Shown here in pieces: positions 1-14,500 of a stretch of DNA of 64,000 bases. Source of the DNA: Ricordea florida (taxonomy: Eukaryota; Cnidaria; Anthozoa; Corallimorpharia; Ricordeidae); NCBI GenBank assembly GCA_949710005.1, contig OX453276.1:5914877-5978876 (forward strand), read 5' to 3'. Made by a program: the position numbers and the translations under genes. The notes below the pieces were generated by a model. The model did no database searches, was not told the DNA's origin, and saw only the letters and a program-made list of their open reading frames with translations. The number at the start of each line of letters is the position of its first letter. The first letter of the stretch is position 1.

Positions 1-634
1 GGTGCCGTCGAACGATAAAGTAGATTCTTAAGAAAATAAGAAACAACCCAATTAGACAACACGAGATGATGATCCCCGAAAGGAGATACAGAGTTTGGAT
101 GGAGATCCACCACTGCATGGTTGCGGTAAGGCCGGGCGAAATCCAAATTAATGCTATGACTAACTGAACCTTGCGCGGCGTTACCAAAGCCTTGTATTTC
201 AGGTGGAGCTCCAGAGCAAGAAAGCGGTCAACAGAAATAGCCGTTACTGATAAAAATGAAGCGCCAGAGAAGAGAAGGGTCGCACCGAGGAATATGTAAA
301 AGATTGTTAAGTTAAACAAGGAGCAGCGACAAGTTCCATCCAGAAACATCATCACAACAAATATTGGTTGAGCTAATAACCCAACAGCAAGATCCGTGAA
401 GGCAAGGTTCGCTAGCAAAAGATTTGCCACAGAATGCAAGGATGCTGTCTTCCAAATAGATAGCAACACAGCGGCATTTCCAAATGACGCTGACAAACAA
501 AACACAAGGTTAAGCAGCCCAATTGCAATCTCATACTTAATGCAGGAACCATTTAGATGATTGGAGAGTTGAACGAAAGAAGAACGGTTATTTGAGAGGT
601 ATAAGGCAACACATGTCTCGAAGTTGTCAACCAT
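1..634 (-). CDS. Class A (rhodopsin-like) GPCR, 3' end beyond window
   Basis: The minus-strand frame is open from an ATG at 634 to the window edge, about 211 residues, so the C-terminal part is missing. It shows a glycosylatable N-terminus, TM1 with a GN pair, TM2 with LANLAFTD (Asp 2.50), a TM3 Cys in GTCRCS, the TM3 end DRF (DRY-like), and TM4-TM5. The frame is intronless. It is related to the two nested receptors at 39533 and 42875, but unlike them it keeps the Asp-Arg pair needed for normal G-protein coupling. The ligand is unknown; the family resembles the large anthozoan orphan receptor expansions. The ATG at 634 is the first one before the conserved TM1. Confidence 0.85.
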   Translation of the reverse strand, partial: MVDNFETCVALYLSNNRSSFVQLSNHLNGSCIKYEIAIGLLNLVFCLSASFGNAAVLLSIWKTASLHSVANLLLANLAFTDLAVGLLAQPIFVVMMFLDGTCRCSLFNLTIFYIFLGATLLFSGASFLSVTAISVDRFLALELHLKYKALVTPRKVQLVIALIWISPGLTATMQWWISIQTLYLLSGIIISCCLIGLFLIFLRIYFIVRRH

Positions 635-1408
635 ACTTTCGCTGTTTGTCTTTAAAACGTTGTGTCTTAAAGCAGTTATTACCTTTCCGTAACACACGCA
701 ATGTGATAAATGGCGGTTTTTACCTTGTTTAATTAAATCTGGGTAACACCTGAATGGAATGATTTACATGCTGACGTCCGATTTCACCCAATAGAAGTGT
801 AAAGCGCCTTTGAACGTATTCATATGAAAAAGTGTGCTATATAAATTAAATACATCATCATCATCAATAATTAATCAACCCGCAACCATAAAAGAGAGGC
901 TGTTACAACATCCTAAAGAAAAAGAATATAGACATGTTTTCGTCCACTGGAATTTCTCCCTTCGCGTCGAAGTGGGTGAGAACTCCTAGCTTTTTCAATC
1001 GCCAAGTGATGGTTAAGTTGGTTTCTCAGTGAGAAAAGAACTATTATTTGAATTGTGGAGGCCTTCTAATAACAGCAAATAACGATCATAATAATGACAA
1101 TTGAACTTTTTATTGAATTGTCCTTTTCCCAGCTGCCTGAGCAATTGACACACGGAGTGCCAAATTGCAAGAAGCTATAATTTAATTTCCTCTGATTGGT
1201 GATGGGCTGTCACAATTCTCTTTGTGTTCTTTTGATAGAGGAGATAATTGCGTAAGGTTTTTTAGCTACAATTTAACATTAAGTTCGGCTTAAAAGAAAC
1301 AATACCGAAGTGTCTTTCCAATGGCTGACTTAAGCTTCTAAGAGACAAGATTGCGCGCATGCAATGCCAATATAGTCCGCCACCGCAGTGAGTTCGGATG
1401 AGAATTCC
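635..1408. other. Intergenic, no gene seen
   Basis: This stretch lies between the GPCR start and the CCDC73 stop codon. I see only AT-rich sequence with no convincing coding frame, RNA gene or repeat end. It must hold the GPCR promoter and the CCDC73 3' UTR. Confidence 0.6.
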
Positions 1409-2500
1409 TCAGATTACTGGATGTTTTCTTTTTCGATTTGTTCGCAGCCGATCGTTCTTCAGCAGGCTCTGTATACGAGAGATACGTAGGCTTACATCTT
1501 CATCTAAGCCTTTGCAGTCGTTTCCATTGTCCTCCTCATCTAAAAATATCACTTGGAGCTCTTGGTTCTCGCCTGCTGGCACACCATTTGAATTTTCCGG
1601 TGTTTCCTTGCCTTGTGGTGTACACTGAACCGGAGTGGAACTATTTGTTTCTAAACTGAACCGCACTTGCTTCTTAAACAGCTTTGCTTTATTTGTGATA
1701 TTGTCCAGAGCTGTTGAGGCTTGGTTTTCGTTTACTTTGGCTGCTAAGTTTAAAGTGGTACTGCTGGATTCGCTCTGAGGGATGTGGTTGGTATCTCCTT
1801 TAGGATCACTTTCACTCATGTTAACTTTCCTGGTCTTATCAATTGCATTTACCTTAGCATCTGAGAGTTCTGTGACTGGGGTTTTTGAGGATGTATTCCC
1901 CGTCACTATGTTTTTGTAGTCTGGAGCAGAAATGCTTGGTTTCTCTGTTTCCGGGGCACCATTTTCCGTACCGTTACATTTGCTAATGACAACACCCATG
2001 CTTTTACCAACTGAAATATCCTCACCGTCAGAATGTGTCGCGGCTTGACTGCTCTCGTTTCTAGTGTAAGCTTGCATAAGACATCTTGATTCCTTACAAT
2101 GCATTACAGTTGACAATACGATAGGATCAGTATATTCTGTCGGTTTAACTGCTTTGCTATCATCACCAGCAGCTACGTCAAGTTCTTGAGTGGGTGATTT
2201 CTCATTATGTAATACTGCCCTCTCCTTGAAAATATCTAGTCCATCTCGGTGATGCCCAGAGCCGTATGCTTCTGTAAAAGTGGCAGTTTCGCTGGAATCC
2301 AGTTCATGCTGCGAGGAAGCATGAGCAACTTCTTGTGATGGCTCCTTGGAGTTAATTTTACACCAGTCTTTCATGTCCAATACTACGTTTCTTTCAGAAG
2401 AGTGAGACTTGTCGGATATTGGTAGTAGTTTCGTGTTTTTGCCATGGGAAGTTTGATCAACGAGCTCCCTCCCCTGAGCTTCCTCAAGTGCTGAATGTCC
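1409..2500 (-). CDS. CCDC73: CCDC73-like last exon (disordered C-terminal tail)
   Basis: The frame is open from an acceptor AG at 2501-2502 to TGA at 1409-1411, 363 residues. It is rich in Ser, Thr, Glu, Lys and Asn and predicted to be mostly unstructured. It ends with a short helical segment (RISRIQSLLKN) followed by a basic tail (NRKRKH). The acceptor was chosen because it keeps phase 0 with exon 14 and follows a T-rich tract. In-frame AGs slightly downstream are alternatives and would shorten the protein by only a few residues. Confidence 0.72.
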   Translation of the reverse strand, partial: GHSALEEAQGRELVDQTSHGKNTKLLPISDKSHSSERNVVLDMKDWCKINSKEPSQEVAHASSQHELDSSETATFTEAYGSGHHRDGLDIFKERAVLHNEKSPTQELDVAAGDDSKAVKPTEYTDPIVLSTVMHCKESRCLMQAYTRNESSQAATHSDGEDISVGKSMGVVISKCNGTENGAPETEKPSISAPDYKNIVTGNTSSKTPVTELSDAKVNAIDKTRKVNMSESDPKGDTNHIPQSESSSTTLNLAAKVNENQASTALDNITNKAKLFKKQVRFSLETNSSTPVQCTPQGKETPENSNGVPAGENQELQVIFLDEEDNGNDCKGLDEDVSLRISRIQSLLKNDRLRTNRKRKHPVI

Positions 2501-5500
2501 CTTCCAAATACAACAATCTCCTTAACCAAACCCTTTCGCTAATAGATGTTTACTTTAGACTAATAGCTGTTTGTTTCTCAGGATCGGACAAGAGGTAATG
2601 AACCCTTAGTTGCTATCACATATAGCCTTTTATACCATGCCATAGAAAATACAGCCGATCAATATGCAGGAATTCGTCATTGTTATATACCCAGACTTTC
2701 ACTCAACAAAACGAGCACTGTGATTGGTTGAGTTTTGGTCACGTGCCCCTGATCAAATTCAAATGTATCCCGACCGGGATACAATTGCGCAGTTGTTGCC
2801 TGCGCTCCAGTTGAACCGTCTTTGTTTGTTTGTTCTTGCTAGGGGAAAGTCTAAATATATAACAAAGCACTTAATGCATGGTCCCTCGGGAAAATAGTTA
2901 GTTTTGTTTTACCTCGAGCTTTGATGATTCTCTCGAGTTCGTCTCGGGAAACATCAGGGCTCTTGGGAAAACAAAACTAACTGTTTCCCTCGGGACCATA
3001 CATTAAGTGTATAATATTCTATCGAACCTTCCCATCGATCAGTGCAATTCAAGGTATCATACCCAACCTTCCCATCGTGCGTTACGATTCTCGGCAGTTT
3101 ATTTTAAAGTAACTGTCGTTTGTATTTACCATGGCATAAAGGCTCATGTGTATACCAAGAGAATACAAGTGACTCGTGGGATATTCCACGGTGTACCACT
3201 CGAAATTGATGCATAACTAGTATAGCTGGGGAAAGTTGGCGCAAGCTTAATTTGATAGTTTTGTTAATATATAGTTGTGTCCACTCATCATCTATTAGTT
3301 TGTGTATGATAGTGTCTTGTAATGAGAAATATTCATCTCGTCCTAGGGGCGAAAACGTGGAGCAAGAGGTTCTGTGTTTCACTTATTAAGAGAACGACAT
3401 ACCTTGTTGTTTCCATCTGTTTGAACTGAAGCATCTGCGATGTCCTTTCTCTTATTCTGTACCATGTCCTCCTCAGTCTCTTTATGAGTTAGTTCGACTA
3501 TTTTCTCATCGAGCTCGGCACAGCGCGCTTGCAGTGAGTCTGAGCGATCCATGTAGCGTTTGCAGTCCGCTTTGGCTCGAGCTAACTGATCACTTAGATG
3601 TGAAATCTGCAACGACGTTAAAAGGTCTGTCGTTATTTCATTGTACGACGTCGATTGTCAGTGATTTTTGCAAACGACTCATTGTCGGCATTCAATCTGA
3701 GAACAGACTTTCCCGGTATAATGATAAATATGGTATTTCCCGGCAAAAGTTACAGTAAAATGTATGGGACAGAACACCGATGAAACGATATTCGCGATAT
3801 AACGATATTAAAATATCCATGCACAGTTACACTTAAACAAAACATTGAATTTACGCCAGTATATTTGTACAGCCACTCGGCCCTAACAGTATTTCTCTCA
3901 TTTCTTTAGTGCACTTATTCCCAAAGCCCACTCACCTGGGAGTGTTTACCGTATACGTGTACATGCTGGTATGCTTTATGCCGTGTACTGATTGGTCTTA
4001 AAGTCAGCACGTGTATTCTAGCTTGGTTTTGGTTTTGTCAGTGGATAAAGCGCTGTTCTGGTTGAGTCGCATCCATTGCGGTTTTGTGGTTATCTCTTTT
4101 TAAACTTTGGCGTTAATACAAACAGCGAAAGGCAAAGACGATTACAGTCGCAACTTCAAATGTTTAAGTTTTGTATTGTTTCCTTTTATGATTTTATGGC
4201 TGATAACGTCTAATACTTTGGAAATTGTTGCTTAAGACGCTATTTTTGTAAGTCATTTGATACTCATTAGAAGTTTAAATAGACAATGTGTACTAAAAAA
4301 GTACAGGTTATTTTACGGCAATATCGTTATATCGGGAGTCTCGATATAACGATACCGCGATATAACGATATAATTTCACTGCTCCCTTGCAATATCGTTA
4401 TATCAGGGTTCCACTGCACAACGCTGAATAGAGAGACACACATAACACCACCTGACGACACGTAAATCACTTGATTCTGGTGATGACTTGGTCAGGTTGT
4501 CGCCGAAACCTCAGTCACAGTCATCAACAACAGTTCTTTTCTGAAATTCGTACACCCCGACGAACAAACTCCACAAACGACTACTGCTTTTTAATCACTA
4601 GAGTCTAGAATTAAGGTCAGCCTAACGTATCATTTCCATAAAAGGTCGTGTGTGAGAGAAATGCTGATTTCTATAAAGCGTTTTCACTCACGTGGCCAGC
4701 AGCCATGCAAATTTTTGGAACAAAAGAAAGTTTTTACATAAGAAAAGAGTTCAACTTGCAGAGGATTAATTTGGAACACCAACATGGCCGCCGTTTCATT
4801 GTTTTGGAACACCAATATGGCTGCTGTGACGTAATGTGAAAACGCTCTATAGAATTAGACCAAACATATTCCAGGAATGAAAGCGTCTGCTTTTTTCAAT
4901 GAAGCGACTTTACGGCTTGAAAAGATGGCAAGTTCTAGACTATAAACTAAGCTTCTATTTATACTATATTCTATTTACTATAACTCTCACATTAAAAATA
5001 AGGACGGGCCAAGGATACCTTTAGACCTTTCAAAGCCCTTTCTTAAGTTTCACCCTTGTCAAGTACTTTAGTTACCCGGCCATTTCAATAAAAAACAAAA
5101 GTAAGTTAATAAACATAAACTGGATGCTGTTATTAGCTATTAAACAGAGGCCTGCCAAACGCTGAAGCAAAAAAAAAAAGAAGAAAAAACATAATCTTAC
5201 TCGCCCTAAAATGTCTAGATCATTTAGTCAATATTTACAACTTCTCGATTTGATTCGATTGAAATGTTGCCACTTACCTCATTATCGCGGTTTGCTTTCA
5301 CCTCCTCCATTTTACCTGATTGAGACTGAACCTCTTCCTTAGCACGAATAAGCTTTTCTTTGAGCTCTTCCACTTCTCGCCGCATCGTTTCTATTTCATT
5401 TCTTTGTTCAATGTTCTTCTCTGACCAGTTGCTGTTTAGCTGTTCCAGTGAGTTGTGCGCTTGCGACAGTGAATCGTATTCCCTCTGCAGTTTTTCTACA

Positions 5501-8500
5501 AGTTTTTTTACATTTTGCCTCTGCAAGTAAAATTAATAGAAAATTCTTTATTCGGGTTAAAGGATATCGATCGGAAATTCTTGTGTTGCATATGTCAATC
5601 TCGATTAACCTTTAGTGACCAATTAGACAAAATCCAGAAAGAAAAAAAAATAAGGAAATATTAAAATCCTCACCACCATATTAAAGTACAATTTAGTGAC
5701 TATCAGTAGGTAATTAATTGGTTTCGAGTGCAATTTGAAACAAATGAGCAGAAGTAAATATTTGAAGGACTGAAAATATAACAAGAGCTTGTAGGGCCGA
5801 GTGCAATTTGTTGTCTTTGAAAAATTTACGAGTGCTAATTCATACAAAATTGCACTCGAAATCATTTGATTACTTGTTAATAATAAACATACCAAAAATG
5901 TAATTTCAAATGTCTGCACTTTATTTCAACTTAACGTTCTGCACTCAATTTCAACTTTCTGCGCTATCTGAGATTAACGTGTTCTCAGCCAATCAGAGCG
6001 TTGAAATTCTTACTATTATGTCCAGAATTAAGAACGCACACCAATAAAATATTGTACAGTAAAGGTCTTAATCACTGACAAAAACAATACTGCTAGAATT
6101 ACTGAGTCTGAGGCGAATAATTGTTTTAGTATAAATACACAGGTGATTATTTCAAAAAAGAAAAAGAAAAGCATTGAACAACACGAAAAAAATTATTTCA
6201 TCACAAGGGCGCGAACGACTGGCAGCCATTTTGTTCGTCGAGGTGATTATCGGCTGATAATCCGAGACAGCGAACCAATCAGAGCGCGCGATTTTTTATA
6301 ATCACCTGAGTATTTATACTAATTCGTGTTATTACCTCCTCGTTCCATGTCGCCTCTTGTTTCTGAAGGTTCTCTTCGAAGCTTTCCTTTTCCTTTACTT
6401 TATCTTTGAGAGTTTCCCGGAGAGTTTGGCATTCTGTCTTGACCTCGTCCAACTCCTGCTGGGCAACAGCCTTCAGTTCGCAATGTTTGTTAATGGACTC
6501 CACGTGGCGATCGAGTAACTTGTGCGCTTGCCTTAGAGAATCCGCTAAATTCTTGAATTAGAGGCAATGTACAAAAGTTAGGAATGGCTTGCCCCCTGAC
6601 TACACAGGTGAGCTTTTTAATTTTGCAAACAAAGGGTACTTCCTAAGAAATGCAGATTTTATACATCTCGCTACTCAACAGCGAGATATGGAAAGTACTC
6701 TATTAGATATATGAGCCCATATCTTTGGTCCAGACCATCCTCAAATGCCCTACAGCAACCCTCGCTGGACAATTTTAGAGGGAACATCAGAAAGGGAGAC
6801 TCAGCTTCTCTTACTGAGAGCACGTGTATCAACTGTAATTTATGCATCACTTAACCACGTTTGATAGATAGATAGTTAGACTTTATTCTCCACGAACAAT
6901 TCATTAGCTAAAAAATCTCCATTACAATTTAAATATACAATCATTGTGAACTATTTGCAATATAAATTAAAAATATAAAACAATAAAACCTGCTTTCCAC
7001 GAATGCCGTGCCTCATATCTAGAGTACTTGCTTGAGGAGGCGTTTGAATTTCCTACAGGACTCTGTTTGCCTGACGTTGTAGGGGAGACTATTCCAAAGA
7101 ATAGCGCCACAGGAACCAAAACTATTTTTATAATAAATTATGCATTGTAATGACATACAAAGTTTATTCTCAGAGTCCCTAAGGTTATAAGCCATTTCTA
7201 GGGTTGTACACTTAGAACGTTAGTATTCATGAATCAACCCGAACCCAAAGACTTGTAAACCATCATGGCTTTACCAATTTCGTGCAGGTGAGTTACATTT
7301 TTCCATCTTAAAAGCTCAAACAGGAGACCAACATCTGCATCATAGTCTGAGAATGTTATAACACGGGACGCTCTATTGTGCAGTTTTTGAAGTCTGTTTC
7401 TTAACGTTATCCCACAGTTTCCCCAAACAGTATTACAATAATTGAAATGGGGGAGTATTAGTCCTCGATATATATTAGGAGTAAGGTCGCTTGGGGAATA
7501 AGTTGCCTCAGTCGATTTATGGCCCCGACACCAGAAACTCTTTAAGATCCCACTGACGTTTCCCACAACATTATTTTTTTTTTCAACCCCGAACCTGTGA
7601 AAATCTTAACTGACTTGTGTCAGCCAAAACGATATCATCTTGTCCTTTCCTAAGAGACTTGTCCAGTCGTGTTTGCCACTAGCCTTTAAATCAGCATTTC
7701 GTTGTTACCATACATAAAAAAAAAACACCACAAATGGAATTTGCAATGGAAGTTTAATAATTATGAATTTGTGAATATCTTAAATCAGATCTTTTTTAAC
7801 TAAACGATATGAAATTTGGAAAATAGTTTACATTTTAGATTTTCTGATGAACCTTCCTTGCCTTTCAAACGAGTGTAAATTTTGAAATAGCTCTTTAACA
7901 CTCGACTTTTATTTTCTATTTGAAATGTTTTTTTAGTGTCCACAGTTAGCTTATATTTAGCTGAATACTTTGACACTTAAATGAAGTTCATTCATTCATT
8001 CATTGAATACTTCACTGGGGTGCAAGGCCGAGAGTAAAAATAATGGCAAGATAGGGGAGGGAGGCTTAAATTAAAGTTACAGGGGGCCCTAACTTTCATT
8101 TTATGTCATGTGCATTTTTAAATACAATTCCACATGTATTGTAAAACAGGAAATGTACTGTCTATGCTCAATGTTGTTGGAAAATGTGAAGATTAAGGAG
8201 TACAATATATTCCTTAAAATATATCGTAGACATACCAATAGTATAGTGGGGCGGTGGCAGTGGTTGTGGTGGTGTGGTGGGGAGGAAGTAAAAATTATCA
8301 AGAGATCCAGAGCGGGGGCTGAACTAATTCTGCTTTTCGATGGGTGGGCACTACATAATAATTTCCTGTTTGAACGGCTCATTATCTAGTCCCCTCCTCT
8401 TGATAATCAGTGCACAGCCCCTGAGCCGGTATAAGTAAATCACCATTATCTACACAGATCAAGCTTAAAACATCTGTCATTACAGGAAGCTGTTTCACGG

Positions 8501-11500
8501 TTTACATTAGTTCTAGCCAGGTCTAACTTCGCAAATATTAAACATTTATTCATAAATCTGTGTGTTCGAGGGTGAATTTAAAACATGAGAATGCCTAGTA
8601 ATTACCTCGTGTAGTTTCCGTGAATCATCCAGCTGGCTCTGTAGCTGTCGACTGACTTCATTTTGCTGTAACCAAGGGAAAATGATTAAATATTAGGAGC
8701 GAGTCATGGATACCAATCATTCAAGCGTAAATAAGTCATTTTCAACATTTTTGCGTCCTTTCTTTATTGTATTTTTTTGTTTGTGTGATTTTCTTCGAGA
8801 AGGCAACGCTTACCTTTGGACTTGAGTAACGTAAGTAAGAATATATTGTTGGCAACTTGGCCGATTAGACGACAAATAGAAGAAGACCTCGAAATGTACA
8901 GACATATTTTTATTGCAGCTTTCTCATACAAACACTAAAACTGCCCCACATTTTTGTGTTATGGAGTGTAGAATATCTTCTGAAGTGACACTTTGTACAG
9001 GGAATGACCGTTTATTTTACAAACCGTTTTTGATAAATCTGGAAAGCCGCAAGCTGACCTTTTTTATATCTTCATGCAATGATCTGCAATCTTTTGCCAA
9101 AAAAGACGGTCGTTGTTGTCTTAAGCCCAAAGAGATTCCTGGATTTCTTCCAACAATTTACGATTTTCCGATGACTCAATATATGTCGGTCGGACACTAC
9201 GATCTTCAAACAAGAGGTTGCTTGATGAGCCTAGAGCAAATCTTAAAACGTATGGTGAAAGGGCTTTTTCCGTGGCGGCACCAAGGCTCTGGAATAAACT
9301 ACCCCTCCAGATCAGACTTTCATCATCAGAGGCAGTTTTTAAGGCTAATCTTAAGACTTATCTTTTTAAGCGTGCATTTGATTTGTAGTTTTTACTTTTT
9401 ATTTGTAGCCTAATTGTATTATATAGCGTATTTAATTCTTAGGATTTTAATTTTAGGATTTAGGATTTTAGGTTTTTAAAGAATTAGGATTTTAATTTTA
9501 AAGCATTGTAAAGCGCCATGGACAATTAGTGGAAAATGGCGCTATATAAATGTATATTTATTTATTTATTTATTTATTTATATCTTGAGCATATGTAAAA
9601 AGAAGCTCAGTCAGTGTCCTCTGTCAATACATTTGTCACAGTCAAAGTTGATAAATGTGGCAAAAACAAACACAATGCTATTTCTACCTCATCCTCTCTT
9701 GTAGAAGACTATCCAAGCAACAACAAAACGTTCGAAGAATGCTTAAACCTGATTTCATGAAATGGCTTTTTCGTTTCAGCATTATTAAACTTAGGTTTAA
9801 ACTGAGGCTGATTACCGTTTGAACCACAATTCAAAACGTGACATAAGCATTTTTACGCTGACGCATGACACGCTACACAAAACAGGACTTTTCGAAGCGA
9901 CCTCTGTACCTCTAGTACTTTGAAAATATGCCAATATCACAGCGGCCCATGAATCACTAACCCAGTTCTTTGTACTTTTCTCAATCACTGAATATACTTT
10001 TGGATTGTGGTGCGAGTCTTTCGCGCCCAGTAAGGTTTGAATTGCGTCTGACAAATCCAAGTGTGACCGTGTCTTTCGGTCAAAGACATAGATGAGCAAT
10101 GCGAGTTTCCACAATTTTGATTCTAGTTCGAACGGACTTCGATGCGGTGTTTTCAGCAAATAAACTCCCATTTGTCTAGAAAGCTACACTCACTTAAATC
10201 AGCAAATAATACTTTTGGACCTCAGAACATGGTGGCAAAGACTCCGTTCCCAGAATCCTCTGAGTGTTTTATTCGACCCCCAGCGAACTTTCGGCAATCC
10301 TTTGCGTACTTTTTGGCAATCCTTTATGAGCCGTGTTCTCAAAAATCAAGATTTTTCCCTGCTACGGCGATATTTTCCTCCCTATACGTGGGGGCTTCAG
10401 GGGTGCCTCCTCGGGTTTTGGCCGTCAGGGCCAAAACCCAACGGGGGCAATAAAGCTTGAATTGCAGCAGTGTTTTATTCTTGTTTTGTTATTAAAAGGT
10501 CTTTGACATCATGTTGTCAACATTAGAACAACAAACATGATTTGATGATTGCTTGATCTTTAAGAAGTCTTGCATAAAGTCACGTCACCATTCACATAAG
10601 TCACGTTAAGTCACGTTACCATTCGCAGTTCTTGCTCCAAAGCGTTAACACGGTTCAGCTTTTCGTCTTCCTTCGACAAGAAAGAATCTTTTTCTTGAGC
10701 CATTGTTGCTTTTAAAGACACAAATTGAAACTTCTGAACCTCCAGCTCCTTCTTGTAAGAGTCTAGCGAGCATTTCTGATGTTCATTTGTATACATCAGT
10801 TTCTTGTGAAGTCGGGACACTGCGGAAACTAAAGGAAGAGACCACTTAGTTTTACAGAATTGAACCCGTTTATAGAAACCACATTGATGCGAACCGGTAA
10901 AAAAAGTCTCAAAACCTAATTCCTAACGCAGCTTCTCCACTTTAAAGGGTCTCATGAGACGGTGTTTTTTGACAAAGTAAATTAGTTTCCTAAGAAATAA
11001 AATTCATTGTAAGTAGGTGTTTATATGATAGCGGGGCGACTTTTTTTTCACTCCGGTGCAGGTTCACTGCGGTTCCCTCTTGTGGCTCTTTACTTTATTA
11101 CACATGACAGCTCGGATCCACTTTGAAAGGGTTTCCCTAGTGATGGCTTTATTTCATGAAAGGCGCGCGGAACGACTGGCATCCATTTTGTTCGTCGAGG
11201 TGATTATCGGCTGATAATCCGAGATAGCGAACCAATCAGAGCGCGCGATTTTGTATAATCACCTGAGTATTTATACTAAATATTATTATTATCATTATTA
11301 TTATTAATGCTCCGAACTTGAAGTTTTGAGTTTCATAACCAGTCGTGTCTTACCATTTGCTTCTGTCCTGTCCACGAGGTCAGTCAAAATCGTACACTGG
11401 TCAAAAGTACTTTTACATCGCTGTTCTAGACTAGTCATTTGGGATTCGTGACTGTCACGTGCTGTGTTCTGTAACTGGATGAGGCGTTCCTAATCGGGTG

Positions 11501-14500
11501 AGCAGATTGATAATGCCCTTATTAGTACCTACAAAGGATGAAGTACCTCATCCTCTCTTGCTACACCTACAACAAACTTCATCAGATAACTCATGTACGA
11601 TAAATTTTTACCACAATTGCTACTAATCTTGCAATCTGATTGGCTAATTAACCGTTGTCGATAAGAGTCTAGACAACGCTGCTCGCGTCAATGTGTCACG
11701 CAATGCAATAGCCAATCAAAAACGCTCATTTTGGAGAATAAACCAATCAGATTGCGAGAAAGTTATAGACAACGCTTGCTCTTTCTTTATGTCACGATCT
11801 TGGTCACGCTCTGAAAAAAACATTTGCTTTGACGTTCTTTAACGTGGCTATTGTGGTAAAAAACAAATCGAATGTGGTTTAGCGTTGTCTGTACTCTTAT
11901 CGACGAGTACGCGTCATCACAAAGCTAAACCCCATTCGATTTGTTAAATGTAAAATAAAGAAATGGCCTTTGTTTGTCCATCAAGCGAACACCTTTTCTA
12001 AACTAACATATGGAAGAGATATTTCCTTAAAAACATAGTTCTTGTTATAGAAATATGCCAACCAAAGAAAAAGAACCTTTCGTTTCAGTAGCAAATCAAT
12101 TTGGTTGGCACACTTATACGGAAAATGTACCTCGTCGAAATCTACCATATAAGAAAAGTTTATTAAACTGTTAAAATAGTAATTAGATCTTGGGATTGTA
12201 AGGGTTAAATTTAATGAGATAAGTACAGTCGAAGAGACAAAATGTTGCCTTCTTCCAATGGTAATTAATATGTGGCTCACCTCCGGTGTAATACAATTTA
12301 TTCACACAACTGACGTTCAACAAAGGACACAAAGCATTCTTAACAATGCACCTAACCCCAACTAACAAAGGAAAGGAATGAATTATATTACACCAAAGAT
12401 GAACCTAATATGTCGAATAAAGAGGCCATGGGCTGCTGAACCAATGTAACATCAAACGCCCTCAACATAGATAAATACCTCTTACTAACCGAGTTCGAGG
12501 TCCGCAACTTACAGTACGGACCGAGAAAACGAGGTTTGTAAGATATTTATTATATTTCAAAACAAACTTTTGAATCTAGCTAGTTAAGTACGGCCCGCTA
12601 AATTGACCAATCACAGCACGCGTACTAACTGAGAGATATAATAAGGAATTTTATTATGTATGGCTGGTTCTGCGAATTGGCAAGATAAGGCGAATCCTGA
12701 GTTCAACTTGGCTACCCGAGCGGACAAGATTGGGGTTCTGTCCCCGTGTACCAGTACACAAGACCCGATACAAAAGACCGAACAATACATTAGAGCTAAG
12801 GACGGACCATTAGAAAAGTGATGGGGGGGGGGGGTGGGGAATTTTCAGCTTGCACGAATTTTTTTTTTCGCTCACTGCTTTTGCAGGAATTTTTTTTTTC
12901 AGGTGAACCTCTCTGCGCGAATTTTTTTTACTACATGTGAAAAAGTCACAATTGGACCTTCCTTCTGCATGAATTTTTTTTTACCTTCTTCTTTGCATGA
13001 ATTTTTTTTTTTTGGCATTTTGCATTGCATGAATTTTTTTTTTGTTTTTCTCCCCACCCCTCCCCCCCCCCTATCACTTTTCTAATGGTCCGTCCCTAAA
13101 CAATGACTCCTAAACAAAGAAAATACAATGGTTATTCCCTCGAGTACCGGTATACGAGGACCGAACCCAAGATTGGCCTATCTTTCCAGCGAAACAAAAC
13201 CAAACAAAATGACCATATAATACATCCTTTATTGGCTATAAGTTTGTTCGGTCAACATGGCTACATATTGGCCTCGGTCTTTTTTGCGTGTTAAATAAAT
13301 AAAACCGCAAACAAGAACTCGGCTAATTCCAGCCATCTTGACCTCATGCTTGGTCAGTAACGCGTGTCTATGACACTTTTTTAGAAGAACTAATTTCTTA
13401 CTCAAGTCTTAATAGTGCAGTGCTTTACCATTATTAAAGGAATAAAAAACACGCCGGGTGAATTGTTGAGTTATATAAGCACGCGGGAATTTTAAGAACA
13501 TGAGAGAAATGCTTCTCGCACTTTTCAAGTGTTCTTAAAAATTCCTAACTGCATATATAACAATGCACACAGGCAGCCCAAGCGTAGTACGTGACATTGC
13601 ATGCGAAAATTACAGAGGACTAAGTCAAGTTGTCGGTGTTTCTACTAGCCGTTTATAGCTATTATTGTCGGACGAAAGAAGTGAAAATAATGTGAAATAA
13701 AGTAACTTACCTTAACTCTAATGTCCCTTGGTGTGTCCTGGCTGGTTTAGAGGCCATTTTGTCTATTTTTTTTCCATAGTGGACAGTACTTCAGATGAAA
13801 GAAAAATCGACTAAATGGCCTCTAAACCAGCCAGGACACACCAAATTGAAAGAGAAAAGCCAAATGATTACTTATTAATGATATAAACATGGAAAAAGTA
13901 TTGGCCAGAGTAAAGTTTTCTTGATTTAAATAATGTAGCCATTTTTTCTCACTCGAGAAACCTTTTTTCAAAGTTTCCGCAGAAAATGTTCGTCACCATT
14001 TTACGTGATATCATTGGCTTAGAAAATTTTCTATTGTCTTTCAGCCAATCATAATCCAGAATTTCGATGTGTAATTAGCAATGGTGCTGTACTTTTTGCA
14101 CTGTTGTTACAATAGAACTGCACTGCTCTCAGCCAATGAGAATCCAGTAATTTTTTTCATGTATATTATTATGACCTTAATTCTAGTTCATGTCTGAGAA
14201 GCTCATAGAAGCCTTAAAAATTACCTGCTCTTTGATCTTCTTTTCAAGGTTGTACTTCACGAGCTAAATGTGTTACATGAATAAAAAGAATAGGGTTATT
14301 ACGGTAGTACTATATTCTATTGACATCATGCAAATATCAGCTTACTCTTCAACTCCGTCAGTGAGCACGAATGTTTGTCAAATTCTCTATTGCTACATTT
14401 AAGTGTAGCTAGTGCAACTACCCTTTGAAGACAATTTTAGGTTATTTTTTCCTCCCCCTCCAACAACACATCGGAATGCAATCGTCGTCATCATCATTAG

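Noticed and set aside
8101..8389. Overlapping 93-residue frames on both strands
   Set aside because: Neither has a recognisable motif, splice context or protein-like composition; they mirror each other.
12834..13085. 83-residue plus-strand frame rich in Phe
   Set aside because: It is made of poly-T tracts within a MITE; no protein-like composition.
13711..13737. Possible extra CCDC73 microexon (nine codons, DTPRDIRVK) before a GTAAGT donor
   Set aside because: It does not match the CCDC73 block order, which is continuous without it, and it overlaps the perfect inverted repeat.
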